From Aquibaculum sediminis (GTDB lineage: Bacteria; Pseudomonadota; Alphaproteobacteria; Kiloniellales; DSM-21159), in the NCBI RefSeq assembly GCF_040712085.1, contig NZ_JBFCVK010000001.1, positions 372,001 through 436,000 on the forward strand: 64,000 nt of DNA. The letters are read 5' to 3'. Of the stretch, positions 7,690 to 15,491 are shown piece by piece; the stretch's first letter is position 1; every line of letters begins with the position of its first letter. Both the position numbers and the translations under genes were made by a program. The notes beneath the pieces are model-generated. The model saw only the letters and a list, made by a program, of their open reading frames with translations. It was not told the DNA's origin and did not search any database.

Positions 7690-8469
7690 AAGGGCGCCGA
7701 GTCCGGCCTCGACCATGCGACGCAGGACCGGTCGGATGCCTGCAGCCAAGTCATCGCGGAAGGCGAAGGGCGGCGCCTCGTCCATGTAGGTGGCCCAGGA
7801 AAGCTCGAGCTGAACCGCATGAACGCCCTGCTCGGGGTTTCCGTAGTGCCGGGTGATATAACCACCCTTGAAGCGGCCATCGAGAACGTGGTTGTACTCT
7901 GGGTCCTGGGCCGCCTCGGCCACGGCGTCGATCACCGACGGCGCGACCGTCACCCCGCCGCCACTGCCGATGTTGAGATCGGGAAGCTGGCCCTCGAAGA
8001 AGCGCGGCACGCGGCTGCAGATTGAGTGCGCATCCCAGAGCAGAACACGGCCGTGTTCAGCCTGCAGCGCGGCAAGACAGGCGGCCAGTCTGTCATGATA
8101 AGGCTGCCAGTAGAGCTGCCGCCGCTCGGCCACCTCGCTCTCATCCGGCGCCTGCCCCGGGCGGTAGAGTGGCGCATTGGCGAAGCTGCTGGTCGGACAG
8201 AGCTCGGTGTTGCTGGCGCCGGGATAGAGCGGCCGGCCTTCCGGATGACGGTTCAGATCGATCACGTAGCGCGAGTGGGTGGCGGTCAGGACGCTGGCGC
8301 CGAGTTCGTCCAGGAAGTCGTAGAGCCGGTCCACATGCCAATCGGTGTCGGACAGCGTAAGGGCGTCCGCGGTCAAGCGCGCGGCAATCTCGTCGGGCAC
8401 ATGGGTTCCCACGTGCGGCATCGACACCAGCAGCGGCGCCGGACCGGCTTTGAAGCGAAAGGCTTCCAT
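7675..8469 (-). CDS. hutG: N-formylglutamate deformylase (amidohydrolase)
   Basis: HutG removes the formyl group from N-formyl-L-glutamate, giving glutamate and formate, and so completes the HutF-type histidine pathway. The 264-residue protein matches the N-formylglutamate amidohydrolase family: LLVSMPHVGTHVP near the N-terminus, SDTDWHVDRLYDF, HSRYVIDLNRHP, and LLWDAHSICSRVPRFFEGQ. The ATG at 8469 starts the conserved MEAFRFKAG segment; a GTG codon directly precedes it and could be an alternative start. It diverges from hutC, and the 113-bp gap between them carries the HutC operator. Confidence 0.95.
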   Translation of the reverse strand: MEAFRFKAGPAPLLVSMPHVGTHVPDEIAARLTADALTLSDTDWHVDRLYDFLDELGASVLTATHSRYVIDLNRHPEGRPLYPGASNTELCPTSSFANAPLYRPGQAPDESEVAERRQLYWQPYHDRLAACLAALQAEHGRVLLWDAHSICSRVPRFFEGQLPDLNIGSGGGVTVAPSVIDAVAEAAQDPEYNHVLDGRFKGGYITRHYGNPEQGVHAVQLELSWATYMDEAPPFAFRDDLAAGIRPVLRRMVEAGLGALEAAG

Positions 8470-8552
8470 CACAACTCCCCGAGACTCAGATTCGCGGCCC
8501 GCCTGACAACCCGTGCCACCCGAAAGGCAGCAGACTGGCGCGCTGTCGACAA

Positions 8553-8566
8553 CTTGTCTATACAAG
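8553..8566. promoter_or_regulatory. HutC operator (GntR/HutC-type palindrome)
   Basis: CTTGTCTATACAAG is a near-perfect inverted repeat (CTTGT...ACAAG). Its centre GTCTATAC fits the HutC-subfamily consensus GTMTAKAC. It lies between divergent hutG and hutC, 17 nt before the likely hutC start, where autorepression and control of hutG would be expected. No comparable site was found between hutF and hutI. Confidence 0.75.
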
Positions 8567-8582
8567 CCGCTGGAGGTTGCCA

Positions 8583-9344
8583 TTGACTGAAACGCTGCGC
8601 AACAAAGATGGCGTGGATGAGCCCCGCTACCGGCAGGTGGCGGAGCACGTGCGCGCCCGCATCGCCGAAGGCACATGGGGGCCCGGCGCCAGGGTGCCTT
8701 CGGAGAATGAGCTGACGCGCAGTCTCGGCGTCTCCCGCATGACAGCGAACCGAGCCTTGCGCGAACTGGCGGCAGAGGGGGTTCTGGAACGGGTGCAGGG
8801 CCTGGGAACCTTCGTCGCCGCGCCAAAGCCGCAATCCGAGCTGCTGCGCATCCGCAACATCCGCGAAGAGATCGAGGAGCGCGGCCACGCGCACAGCTGC
8901 CAGGTGCTGCTGCTCGAAGACTGCAAGGTCGAAGGGGAACTGGCTGCATCCCTTGGACTTTCGCCGGAAGCGCACGCCTTCCATTCGCGGCTGCTGCACC
9001 TGGAGAGCGACCTACCCGCGGCCCTCGAGGAGCGCTGGGTCAATCCGGCCTTTGCCCCGGACTACCACCGCCAAGACTTCACGCGCATCACCCCCAACGA
9101 GTATCTGACCGGCCTGGGTCAGATCGAGGCGGCAGAGCACGTCATCGAGGCAGTGCGCCCGCGCGCCGAGGTCCGCCGTCGGCTGGCGCTCAAGGCCGAC
9201 GATCCCTGCCTGCTGCTCACGCGGCGCACCTGGTCGGCCGGCATGATCGCCAGCCGTGCCCGTTTCTTCTATCCCGGCCCGCGCTACCGCCTTGCGGGCC
9301 GGCAGCTATTCACCGCTTCTGCAAACGCCGGAGGTTCGTCATGA
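8583..9344 (+). CDS. hutC: Histidine utilisation repressor HutC (GntR family)
   Basis: HutC is a transcriptional repressor relieved by urocanate. The 253-residue protein has an N-terminal GntR winged helix (RYRQVAEHVRARIAEG, then VPSENELTRSLGVSRMTANRAL, about residues 15-75). A UTRA effector domain follows, typical of the HutC subfamily (ending FFYPGPRYRLAGRQL). I prefer the TTG at 8583 because GGAGG sits 6 nt upstream; the TTG at 8577 is an in-frame alternative but too close to that site. The stop overlaps the hutU start by 4 nt, so hutC and hutU are co-transcribed. A matching operator lies just upstream. Confidence 0.94.
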   Translation: MTETLRNKDGVDEPRYRQVAEHVRARIAEGTWGPGARVPSENELTRSLGVSRMTANRALRELAAEGVLERVQGLGTFVAAPKPQSELLRIRNIREEIEERGHAHSCQVLLLEDCKVEGELAASLGLSPEAHAFHSRLLHLESDLPAALEERWVNPAFAPDYHRQDFTRITPNEYLTGLGQIEAAEHVIEAVRPRAEVRRRLALKADDPCLLLTRRTWSAGMIASRARFFYPGPRYRLAGRQLFTASANAGGSS

Positions 9345-11017
9345 CCAGCCATCCCCGCCTCGACAACGCCCGCAAGATCAAGTCGCCGCGGGGCACTGAG
9401 ATCAGCGCCAAATCCTGGCTGACCGAAGCGCCCCTGCGCATGTTGATGAACAACCTGGATCAGGAGGTGGCCGAACGACCGGAAGAACTGGTCGTCTACG
9501 GCGGCATTGGCCGGGCGGCGCGGGACTGGAAGTCCTTCGATCGCATCGTCGCCTGCTTGCGTGACCTGGAGGCGGACGAGACGCTCCTGGTCCAGTCGGG
9601 TAAGCCAGTGGGCGTCTTCCGAACCCACAAGGACGCGCCGCGGGTGCTGATTGCCAACTCCAACCTGGTGCCGCATTGGGCCACATGGGAGCACTTCAAC
9701 AGCCTCGATAAGGTCGGGCTGATGATGTACGGCCAGATGACTGCCGGTTCCTGGATCTACATCGGCAGCCAGGGCATCGTTCAGGGCACCTATGAGACCT
9801 TCGTCGAGGTAGGCCGACGCCACTACGGCGGCGACCTCAAGAGCAAGTGGATCCTCACCGGCGGCCTGGGCGGCATGGGCGGCGCGCAGCCACTGGCAGC
9901 CACCATGGCCGGGGCCTCGATGCTCGCCGTTGAATGCCAGCCGAGCCGGATCGAAAAGCGGTTGGAAACCGGATACCTGGACCGCTCTTCTCAGGATCTG
10001 GACGAGGCACTGGCCATCATTCAAGACGCCTGTACCAAGGGTGAGGCCGTTTCCGTCGGCCTGCTCGGAAACGCGGCGGAGGTCTTTCCGGAGCTGGTGA
10101 AGCGCGGCGTGCGGCCCGATGCCGTCACCGACCAGACCAGCGCGCACGATCCGCTGAACGGCTACCTGCCCGCCGGCTGGACCCTGGATGAGTGGGAGCG
10201 GCGCCGCAACAGCGATCCCGATGGCACGGTGCAGGCCGCAAAGGAGTCCATGAAGGTGCAGGTCCAGGCCATGCTGGCCTTCCACCGCAGCGGGGTGCCC
10301 ACCCTCGACTACGGCAACAACATCCGCCAGATGGCCAAGGAGATGGGCGAGGCCGACGCCTTCGCCTTCCCGGGCTTCGTGCCGGCCTACATCCGCCCGC
10401 TCTTCTGCCGCGGAATCGGCCCCTTCCGCTGGGCAGCGCTCTCCGGCGATCCCGAAGACATCTATCGCACCGACCAGAAGGTGAAGGAGCTGATCCCCGA
10501 CGATCCGCCCCTGCACAACTGGCTCGACATGGCGCGCGAACGCATTCACTTCCAGGGCCTGCCGGCGCGCATCTGCTGGGTCGGCCTGGGCCAGCGCCAT
10601 CGCCTGGGCCTCGCCTTCAACGAGATGGTGGCCAAGGGGGAGTTGAAGGCGCCCATCGTCATCGGGCGTGACCATCTCGACAGCGGCTCCGTCGCCAGCC
10701 CGAATCGCGAAACCGAAGCCATGCGTGACGGCTCTGACGCTGTCTCTGACTGGCCCTTGCTGAACGCCCTGCTCAACACCGCCAGCGGCGCCACCTGGGT
10801 GTCCCTCCATCACGGCGGCGGCGTCGGCATGGGCTTCAGCCAGCACGCCGGCATGGTCGTGGTCTGTGACGGAACGGAGGATGCGGCCCGGCGCCTTGAG
10901 CGCGTGCTCTGGAACGACCCGGCAACCGGCGTGATGCGTCACGCCGATGCGGGCTATGAGGAGGCCATCGACTACGCCCGCGAGCAGGGTTTGAACCTGC
11001 CGATGCTGGACGACTAA
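9341..11017 (+). CDS. hutU: Urocanate hydratase (urocanase)
   Basis: HutU adds water to urocanate to give 4-imidazolone-5-propionate, using tightly bound NAD+ as an electrophile. The 558-residue length is standard. Seen in the sequence: the NAD-binding GGLGGMGGAQPLA, the segment with YGNNIRQMAKEMG, the conserved region PALFCRG-like (IRPLFCRGIGPFRW), and the C-terminal HHGGGVGMGFSQHAGM. It overlaps hutC by 4 nt (ATGA). Histidine ammonia-lyase (hutH), usually adjacent, is not found here; the next gene is an unrelated methyltransferase 30 nt downstream. Confidence 0.97.
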   Translation: MTSHPRLDNARKIKSPRGTEISAKSWLTEAPLRMLMNNLDQEVAERPEELVVYGGIGRAARDWKSFDRIVACLRDLEADETLLVQSGKPVGVFRTHKDAPRVLIANSNLVPHWATWEHFNSLDKVGLMMYGQMTAGSWIYIGSQGIVQGTYETFVEVGRRHYGGDLKSKWILTGGLGGMGGAQPLAATMAGASMLAVECQPSRIEKRLETGYLDRSSQDLDEALAIIQDACTKGEAVSVGLLGNAAEVFPELVKRGVRPDAVTDQTSAHDPLNGYLPAGWTLDEWERRRNSDPDGTVQAAKESMKVQVQAMLAFHRSGVPTLDYGNNIRQMAKEMGEADAFAFPGFVPAYIRPLFCRGIGPFRWAALSGDPEDIYRTDQKVKELIPDDPPLHNWLDMARERIHFQGLPARICWVGLGQRHRLGLAFNEMVAKGELKAPIVIGRDHLDSGSVASPNRETEAMRDGSDAVSDWPLLNALLNTASGATWVSLHHGGGVGMGFSQHAGMVVVCDGTEDAARRLERVLWNDPATGVMRHADAGYEEAIDYAREQGLNLPMLDD

Positions 11018-11047
11018 CCCGAACCGCACCAAACAGGCAACAAAGCA

Positions 11048-11647
11048 ATGTCGGAGGAGCAGAAGCGCTGGCAGCGCTATTATCGTGCAGTGGAGGGACG
11101 CCCGCCGCGCCCCACCCTGCTGCGCGCGCTGGAGGCTTTTGCGCGGGAGGGCATGGTGCCGGGGCAAGCCATTGATCTCGGTGCGGGCACCGGTCGCGAC
11201 AGCCTGGAACTGCTCTGCCGCGGCTGGCAGGTCCTGGCCATAGACGGGCAGGCGGACGCGCTTGCCGAGCTCCGGAGCAAGGCGCCGGCCGGAACCCGCC
11301 TGGAAACACGCGCCTGTCACTTCCAGGACCTCGACGACCTTCCGCCGTGCCTCCTGATCAACGCCAGCTTCTCCCTGCCCTTCTGTCCTCCCGCCGCCTT
11401 CCCGCAACTCTGGCGACTCATCAGGGACAGTCTGGAGCCGGGCGGGCGCTTTGCCGGCCAGCTGCTGGGCCCGCGCGACGACTGGGCCGCCTCCAGTGGT
11501 GTGACCAGCCTGGATCGGCAGGCCCTCGACCGGCTGCTCTCAGACTGGACGGTGGAGTTACGCGAAGAGGAGGAAAGCGACAGCCCTACCGCCAAAGGGG
11601 CAAGCAAGCATTGGCACCTCTATCACCTCGTACTGCGAAAGCCGTAA
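11048..11647 (+). CDS. Class I SAM-dependent methyltransferase
   Basis: This 199-residue cytoplasmic protein has a Rossmann-type methyltransferase motif I, AIDLGAGTGRDSLEL (about residues 39-53). It also has a motif II acidic end (VLAIDGQADAL) and INASFSLPFCPPAAF at motif IV. It resembles TehB/UbiE-type small-molecule methyltransferases, but the substrate is unknown. It starts 30 nt after hutU on the same strand, so it may be transcribed with the hut genes, although no histidine-pathway role is known for such a protein. An ATG at 11048 follows AAACAGGCAACAAAGCA, a weak ribosome-binding site. Confidence 0.82.
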   Translation: MSEEQKRWQRYYRAVEGRPPRPTLLRALEAFAREGMVPGQAIDLGAGTGRDSLELLCRGWQVLAIDGQADALAELRSKAPAGTRLETRACHFQDLDDLPPCLLINASFSLPFCPPAAFPQLWRLIRDSLEPGGRFAGQLLGPRDDWAASSGVTSLDRQALDRLLSDWTVELREEEESDSPTAKGASKHWHLYHLVLRKP

Positions 11648-11773
11648 AGTGCATTCACGTTGCGCGCCAAGAGTCCGCGCTCTACTCCAGAAGCCTGCTG
11701 CCAATCGAAACTTTCCTGCTATGATCCCGGCCTTGCACGGGGGCGTCGCCCGGACCGCAGCAAAGAGGTCTTC

Positions 11774-13333
11774 ATGCCAGATTTATCTCGACGAGGTTTG
11801 CTCACTGCCGCGGCGGCATTGGGGTTGGCGAGCCTGGCGCAGCCCGTGACCGCATTGCGCGCACAAGGTCTCGAGTTTGGACCGCCTGAACCCTTCGATT
11901 TCGAACTGGTGCGATCGCTCGCGCGCTCCCTGGCGGCGCTGCCGCATGTGGAGCCGCCGCTCACCCACGAAGACTTCGTGCGCAGCATCAATCCTCACCG
12001 TCATGGGCGCATTCGCTTCAAGCCCGAGCACCAGATCTGGCAGGAGTCGCTCTTTCCGCTACGCCCGCATCACCGCGGCCATTGGTTCCCCTACCCGGTC
12101 GGGCTCAATATCGTTGAAGACGGTCAGACGCGAAAATTGATCTTCAATCCGGACGCCTTCGATTACAGCGAACTGGGGATCGAGGAGCCGATCCCCGACG
12201 ATTTGGGATTCGCAGGCTTTCGCCTGATGAACGGTCCGGAAAGCACCCGCGACTGGCTGTCATTCCTGGGTGCGTCCTATTTCCGCGCATCGGGAGAGCA
12301 AGACCAGTATGGAGCCTCAGCCCGCGCGGTCGCGATCGACACCGCCCTGCCCGAGCGCGAGGAAGAGTTCCCCTATTTCTCGCGCTTCTGGGTGGAGCGG
12401 GCGCCGCAAGACAGCCGCCGGGTGCTGGTCTATGCGCTGCTCGAAGGCGCAAGCCTGACCGGCGCCTATCGCTTCGACATCCGCTATGAACGCGGCGTTG
12501 TCATGGAGGTGGAGTCTGAACTTTCAATCCGGAAAAGCATCGAGCGGCTCGGTTTCAGTCCCCTCACCTCCATGTACTGGTTCGGCCAGCACGACCGCGA
12601 GCTGGCCGCCGACTGGCGCCCCCGCATACATGACAGCGACGGACTGGCCATGTGGACCGGTGCCGGCGAACGCATCTGGCGGCCGCTCAACAACCCCGGC
12701 GGCCTGCGCAGTAACAGCTTCCTGGACACCTCCCCGCGCGGCTTCGGCCTGATGCAGCGTGAACGCCGCTTTGATGCCTATCAGGACGACTCCCACTTCT
12801 ATGAGCGTCGTCCCAGCGTCTGGGTGGAACCGCTGGGCGATTGGGGAAGCGGCTCGGTGCAGTTGATCGAGATCCCCACCGACCACGAGGACATGGACAA
12901 CATCGTCGCCTTCTGGGTGCCGCAGACACCGCCCGAACCGGGCTCGCGCCTTTCGCTCTCCTACCGCCTCCACTGGCTTGCCGAGGAGCCCTATCCGCCG
13001 CGCGCCGTCGCACGCGTGGTGGCCACGCGAAGCGGCCCGGCCGGCGTCCCGGGCAATCGCACGGAAAACGGCCGCAAGTTCGTGATCGACTTTGAGGGCG
13101 GCCCGCTGGAGGAGCTGGTGCGCAGCGAGCCGGTGGAACCCGTCATCTCCGCACCCAGCGGCGAGATTCAGGGCCCCTATGCGATCCAGATCGTCGGCAC
13201 CAATCGCTGGCGCGCGGTCTTCGATCTGGTGGGCGCCGAGGGCGACGCGCTGGACTTGCGGCTCTACCTGCGCCTGGGCGAGAAAACGCTGAGCGAAACC
13301 TGGCTCTATCAGTACCTGCCCCAGCGGGCCTGA
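11774..13333 (+). CDS. opgD: Periplasmic glucan biosynthesis protein (OpgD/OpgG family), Tat-exported
   Basis: Members of this family act in the periplasm to shape osmoregulated periplasmic glucans; recent work on the family assigns glucanase activity. The 519-residue protein begins with a twin-arginine signal (SRRGLL at about residues 5-10, then AAAALGLASLAQPVTA), which points to OpgD more than the Sec-exported OpgG. The mature part contains FEDFVRSI-like (HEDFVRSINPHRHGRIRF), FRLMNGP, SFLGASYFRASG and SMYWFGQHDR, all typical. The ATG at 11774 follows AAAGAGGTCTTC. No glucosyltransferase opgH is adjacent. It is convergent with the GNAT gene. Confidence 0.9.
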   Translation: MPDLSRRGLLTAAAALGLASLAQPVTALRAQGLEFGPPEPFDFELVRSLARSLAALPHVEPPLTHEDFVRSINPHRHGRIRFKPEHQIWQESLFPLRPHHRGHWFPYPVGLNIVEDGQTRKLIFNPDAFDYSELGIEEPIPDDLGFAGFRLMNGPESTRDWLSFLGASYFRASGEQDQYGASARAVAIDTALPEREEEFPYFSRFWVERAPQDSRRVLVYALLEGASLTGAYRFDIRYERGVVMEVESELSIRKSIERLGFSPLTSMYWFGQHDRELAADWRPRIHDSDGLAMWTGAGERIWRPLNNPGGLRSNSFLDTSPRGFGLMQRERRFDAYQDDSHFYERRPSVWVEPLGDWGSGSVQLIEIPTDHEDMDNIVAFWVPQTPPEPGSRLSLSYRLHWLAEEPYPPRAVARVVATRSGPAGVPGNRTENGRKFVIDFEGGPLEELVRSEPVEPVISAPSGEIQGPYAIQIVGTNRWRAVFDLVGAEGDALDLRLYLRLGEKTLSETWLYQYLPQRA

Positions 13334-13357
13334 GCGCGCGCTACCAGATATCAGGCC
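13327..13357. terminator. Hairpin between convergent opgD-like and GNAT genes
   Basis: GGCCTGA (13327-13333, including the opgD-like stop) pairs with TCAGGCC (13351-13357) across a 17-nt loop. There is no T tract. It may act as a bidirectional transcript end, but the evidence is weak. Confidence 0.25.
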
Positions 13358-13880
13358 GATTCAATGCCGGCACACAGTGCGAGGGGCCGTGAAGCGCCCC
13401 CATTTCAGTGCCCTTTTTTGTCTGGCCCAACCAGCCGTGAGGATACGTCAGAGGCAGTGGAGGCGAAGCGAGCGCTTCGGCAATCGAGGTGAAACCCACG
13501 CGTCCGTAGAAGGCAGGGTCACCATAGGTCATGACCACATCCACCCCCTCCCGGAACAGTGCTGACAACGACTGAGACACCAGTGTCTGCCCGACCCCCT
13601 TGCGCTGCTGGTCGGGCATAACCGCCAGCGGTGAGAGCAGAAAGACGCAGCGGCTGTCTTCCGGATAGCGCAGACGTGAGAAGATGACGGCGCCGATCAG
13701 TTCACCCACTTCCTCTGCCGCAAAGACGCGGATGTCCGCTGCCTTGGTCTCGGTCAGCAGGTCACGCGCCAGATCACCGATCAGCATTCCCTCTTCAGCG
13801 CCTTCGGAAGCTGTAAAGCTTGCCTTGAAGAGGTCGATGATCTCCTGCTCGCGCCCCTCGACGCTGGTCTGCACCTTCAT
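13341..13880 (-). CDS. GNAT family N-acetyltransferase (YhbS-like)
   Basis: This 179-residue protein is a GNAT acetyltransferase. The acetyl-CoA binding motif is LAVMPDQQRKGVGQTLV with the Q/RxxGxG/A core, preceded by the beta strand FLLSPLAV. The downstream YGDPAFYGRVGF is characteristic of the YhbS/Eis-related subgroup. The acceptor substrate is unknown. I chose the ATG at 13880 because GAAGAGG lies 7 nt upstream; an ATG 18 nt further upstream is the alternative. A T- or G-rich terminator is not seen beyond the shared hairpin with the opgD-like gene. Confidence 0.85.
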   Translation of the reverse strand: MKVQTSVEGREQEIIDLFKASFTASEGAEEGMLIGDLARDLLTETKAADIRVFAAEEVGELIGAVIFSRLRYPEDSRCVFLLSPLAVMPDQQRKGVGQTLVSQSLSALFREGVDVVMTYGDPAFYGRVGFTSIAEALASPPLPLTYPHGWLGQTKKGTEMGALHGPSHCVPALNRPDIW

Positions 13881-13972
13881 GAATTCCTCTTCCCCCATGC
13901 TGGCGACCGCAACACTGCCACTGGAAGCGCGACCCTGAGACTCTGGTGCTGGGTGTCTGTTTCCAGCAAAGG

Positions 13973-14623
13973 CTATTCTTCGGCCAGAGCTTCGGCGCGG
14001 GACCGCTCGGAGGCCGCCATGCCCTCGCCAACGGCCGTGACTGCCGCCTCAGCCCCGGCAACACCGGCAGCACGGGCGCGCAGCAGCCAGGCAAGCGCCA
14101 TCACCTCGTCTTTCGCGGGCCGTTTCAGTTCCAGCAGGCCGCGATTCAACGCCGCCCCTGCAACACCGCCGACATAGGCCTGTTCATAAAGGGCAGCGGC
14201 CGACTCCAGGTCGAGGTCCACACCCTGGGCATTCTCCAGCATGACAGCGAGATTGAAGGCAGCCGGGGCATGCCCCCGCTCGGCCGCGCTGCGGTACCAG
14301 TGTGCGGCAGCTTTGGGATCCTCGGTCTTGAGCTGCTGTGCCAAGCGCCACTGTGCCTGCAGATGGCCCTGCCGGGCGGCGGCGGCATACCAGCGCTCAG
14401 CCAGTTCAGGGTCGGACCCAACGCCGATGCCGTCCTCGTAGAGCTGGCCCAGGCGGTATTGTGCTTCCGCGTCGCCGCGCTCAGCGAGCCTTTCGTACCA
14501 ACCCGGGCCCACACGCTCGTGCCAGGGGAGGTCGAGCCACAGGCTCTCCTCGGCCAGGGCCTGCCCGGCCGCAGCAACACCCATCCCCAGTGCGAACAGA
14601 CCTCCGCGCAGGAAGTCTCGCAT
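13973..14623 (-). CDS. Exported Sel1-like tetratricopeptide repeat protein
   Basis: This 216-residue protein has an N-terminal signal peptide (FLRGGLFALGMGVAAAGQALA) and about four Sel1-like repeats, for example EAQYRLGQLYEDGIGVG, QAQWRLAQQL, PAAFNLAVMLENAQGVD and AAALYEQAYVGG. These are the usual 36-residue A.YxLGxxYxxGxGV pattern. Such proteins act as periplasmic scaffolds in protein-protein contacts; the partner is unknown. The C-terminal part is Ala-rich and charged. It is a monocistronic minus-strand gene between the GNAT and winged-helix genes. Confidence 0.82.
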   Translation of the reverse strand: MRDFLRGGLFALGMGVAAAGQALAEESLWLDLPWHERVGPGWYERLAERGDAEAQYRLGQLYEDGIGVGSDPELAERWYAAAARQGHLQAQWRLAQQLKTEDPKAAAHWYRSAAERGHAPAAFNLAVMLENAQGVDLDLESAAALYEQAYVGGVAGAALNRGLLELKRPAKDEVMALAWLLRARAAGVAGAEAAVTAVGEGMAASERSRAEALAEE

Positions 14624-14774
14624 TCACCCCTCCCGAATCCCGCCCCGGCGCCGATAGATCATCGGCGCGACTGTTCCGATCGAAGGCTGTATAGCCCGGA
14701 TGCCCCGTGATCGAAACCACAAGGGCTGGGATGCGACAGTAGACTCCTGCCTGTATTCAAGTCGCTAGGAGGCG

Positions 14775-15386
14775 CTAGCGCCACCTGGCAAGGAGAGTGC
14801 GGCGCACGACGATCTCGGCCACGCGGATGGCGTCGGCAAGATCCTGTGCTTCCGGCGCTTCGTCGGCCTGGACGCGTTCCGCGATCCGGCGATCCAGAGC
14901 CAGCGCCAGGTCGGCGGCACATTCGCCGATGTCGTCGAGATCGTCTTCCGACTCCAGCCGTTCCAGGCAGGCCGCGACGATCTCGCCGGGCGCCGCGGCA
15001 GCGGCCCGCAGCGCGTCTTGAGTGCCGGCAGCCACGGCGGCCCAGGCACTGGCGCGTCGTTCCACCAGATGCGGGTCGGCCCGGTGCAGGGCAAGGTCGA
15101 GGGGATCGAGACAGGAGCGCGCCAGGGCCTCGCGACCGCGTTCGGTCAGGTGAAAGCCGCTGCCGGAATCCGCGACCAGCCCGTCGCGCTGCAGCAGATC
15201 GAGCGCCTCTTCCACTCTGACGCGCTCACGCCCGGGCAGTGGCCGCTCGAAGGCGCTATCGACCAGGCCGGGCTGCCGCTGCCCGCCAACCAGCAGCTGG
15301 CGGGCCAGAGGCCCTTCCCGGTCGAGCGTGGCCAGCAAGGCCAGCTTCAGATCCCGATAGGTCAAACGCGCGGCATACCGGCTCAT
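14775..15386 (-). CDS. Winged-helix-like hypothetical protein (GOLPH3-like outline)
   Basis: This 203-residue soluble protein is not firmly recognised. The first 85 residues (YAARLTYRDLKLALLATLD, then VRVEEALDLLQRDGLVADSG, FHLTERGREALA) look like a winged helix. The rest is Ala/Glu-rich and helical, with a block of acidic residues. The arrangement loosely resembles GOLPH3/VPS74-type proteins, but that is only an impression. The ATG at 15386 follows CGGAGGGGCT, a good ribosome-binding site, and a longer in-frame ATG 27 nt upstream lacks one. It stands alone between the Sel1 gene and a 15-bp tandem repeat. Confidence 0.65.
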   Translation of the reverse strand: MSRYAARLTYRDLKLALLATLDREGPLARQLLVGGQRQPGLVDSAFERPLPGRERVRVEEALDLLQRDGLVADSGSGFHLTERGREALARSCLDPLDLALHRADPHLVERRASAWAAVAAGTQDALRAAAAAPGEIVAACLERLESEDDLDDIGECAADLALALDRRIAERVQADEAPEAQDLADAIRVAEIVVRRTLLARWR

Positions 15387-15422
15387 AGCCCCTCCGTCGC
15401 CCTGCGAGTGCACCCCTCAGTC

Positions 15423-15467
15423 TAACGGTACACCGCCTAACGATTCACCGCCTAACGATACACTGCG
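15423..15467. repeat. Three tandem 15-bp repeats
   Basis: TAACGGTACACCGCC, TAACGATTCACCGCC and TAACGATACACTGCG follow each other without gaps, between the winged-helix gene start and the thiolase stop. They could be a regulator binding array or a simple slippage repeat. The period of 15 is not a whole number of helical turns (about 1.4). Confidence 0.8.
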
Positions 15468-15491
15468 CCGAACCGCAAACGCGGCGCTGCC

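Noticed and set aside
9284..11407. Long minus-strand open frame opposite hutU (707 codons)
   Set aside because: It is antisense to a clear urocanase gene, with composition typical of a shadow frame in GC-rich DNA.
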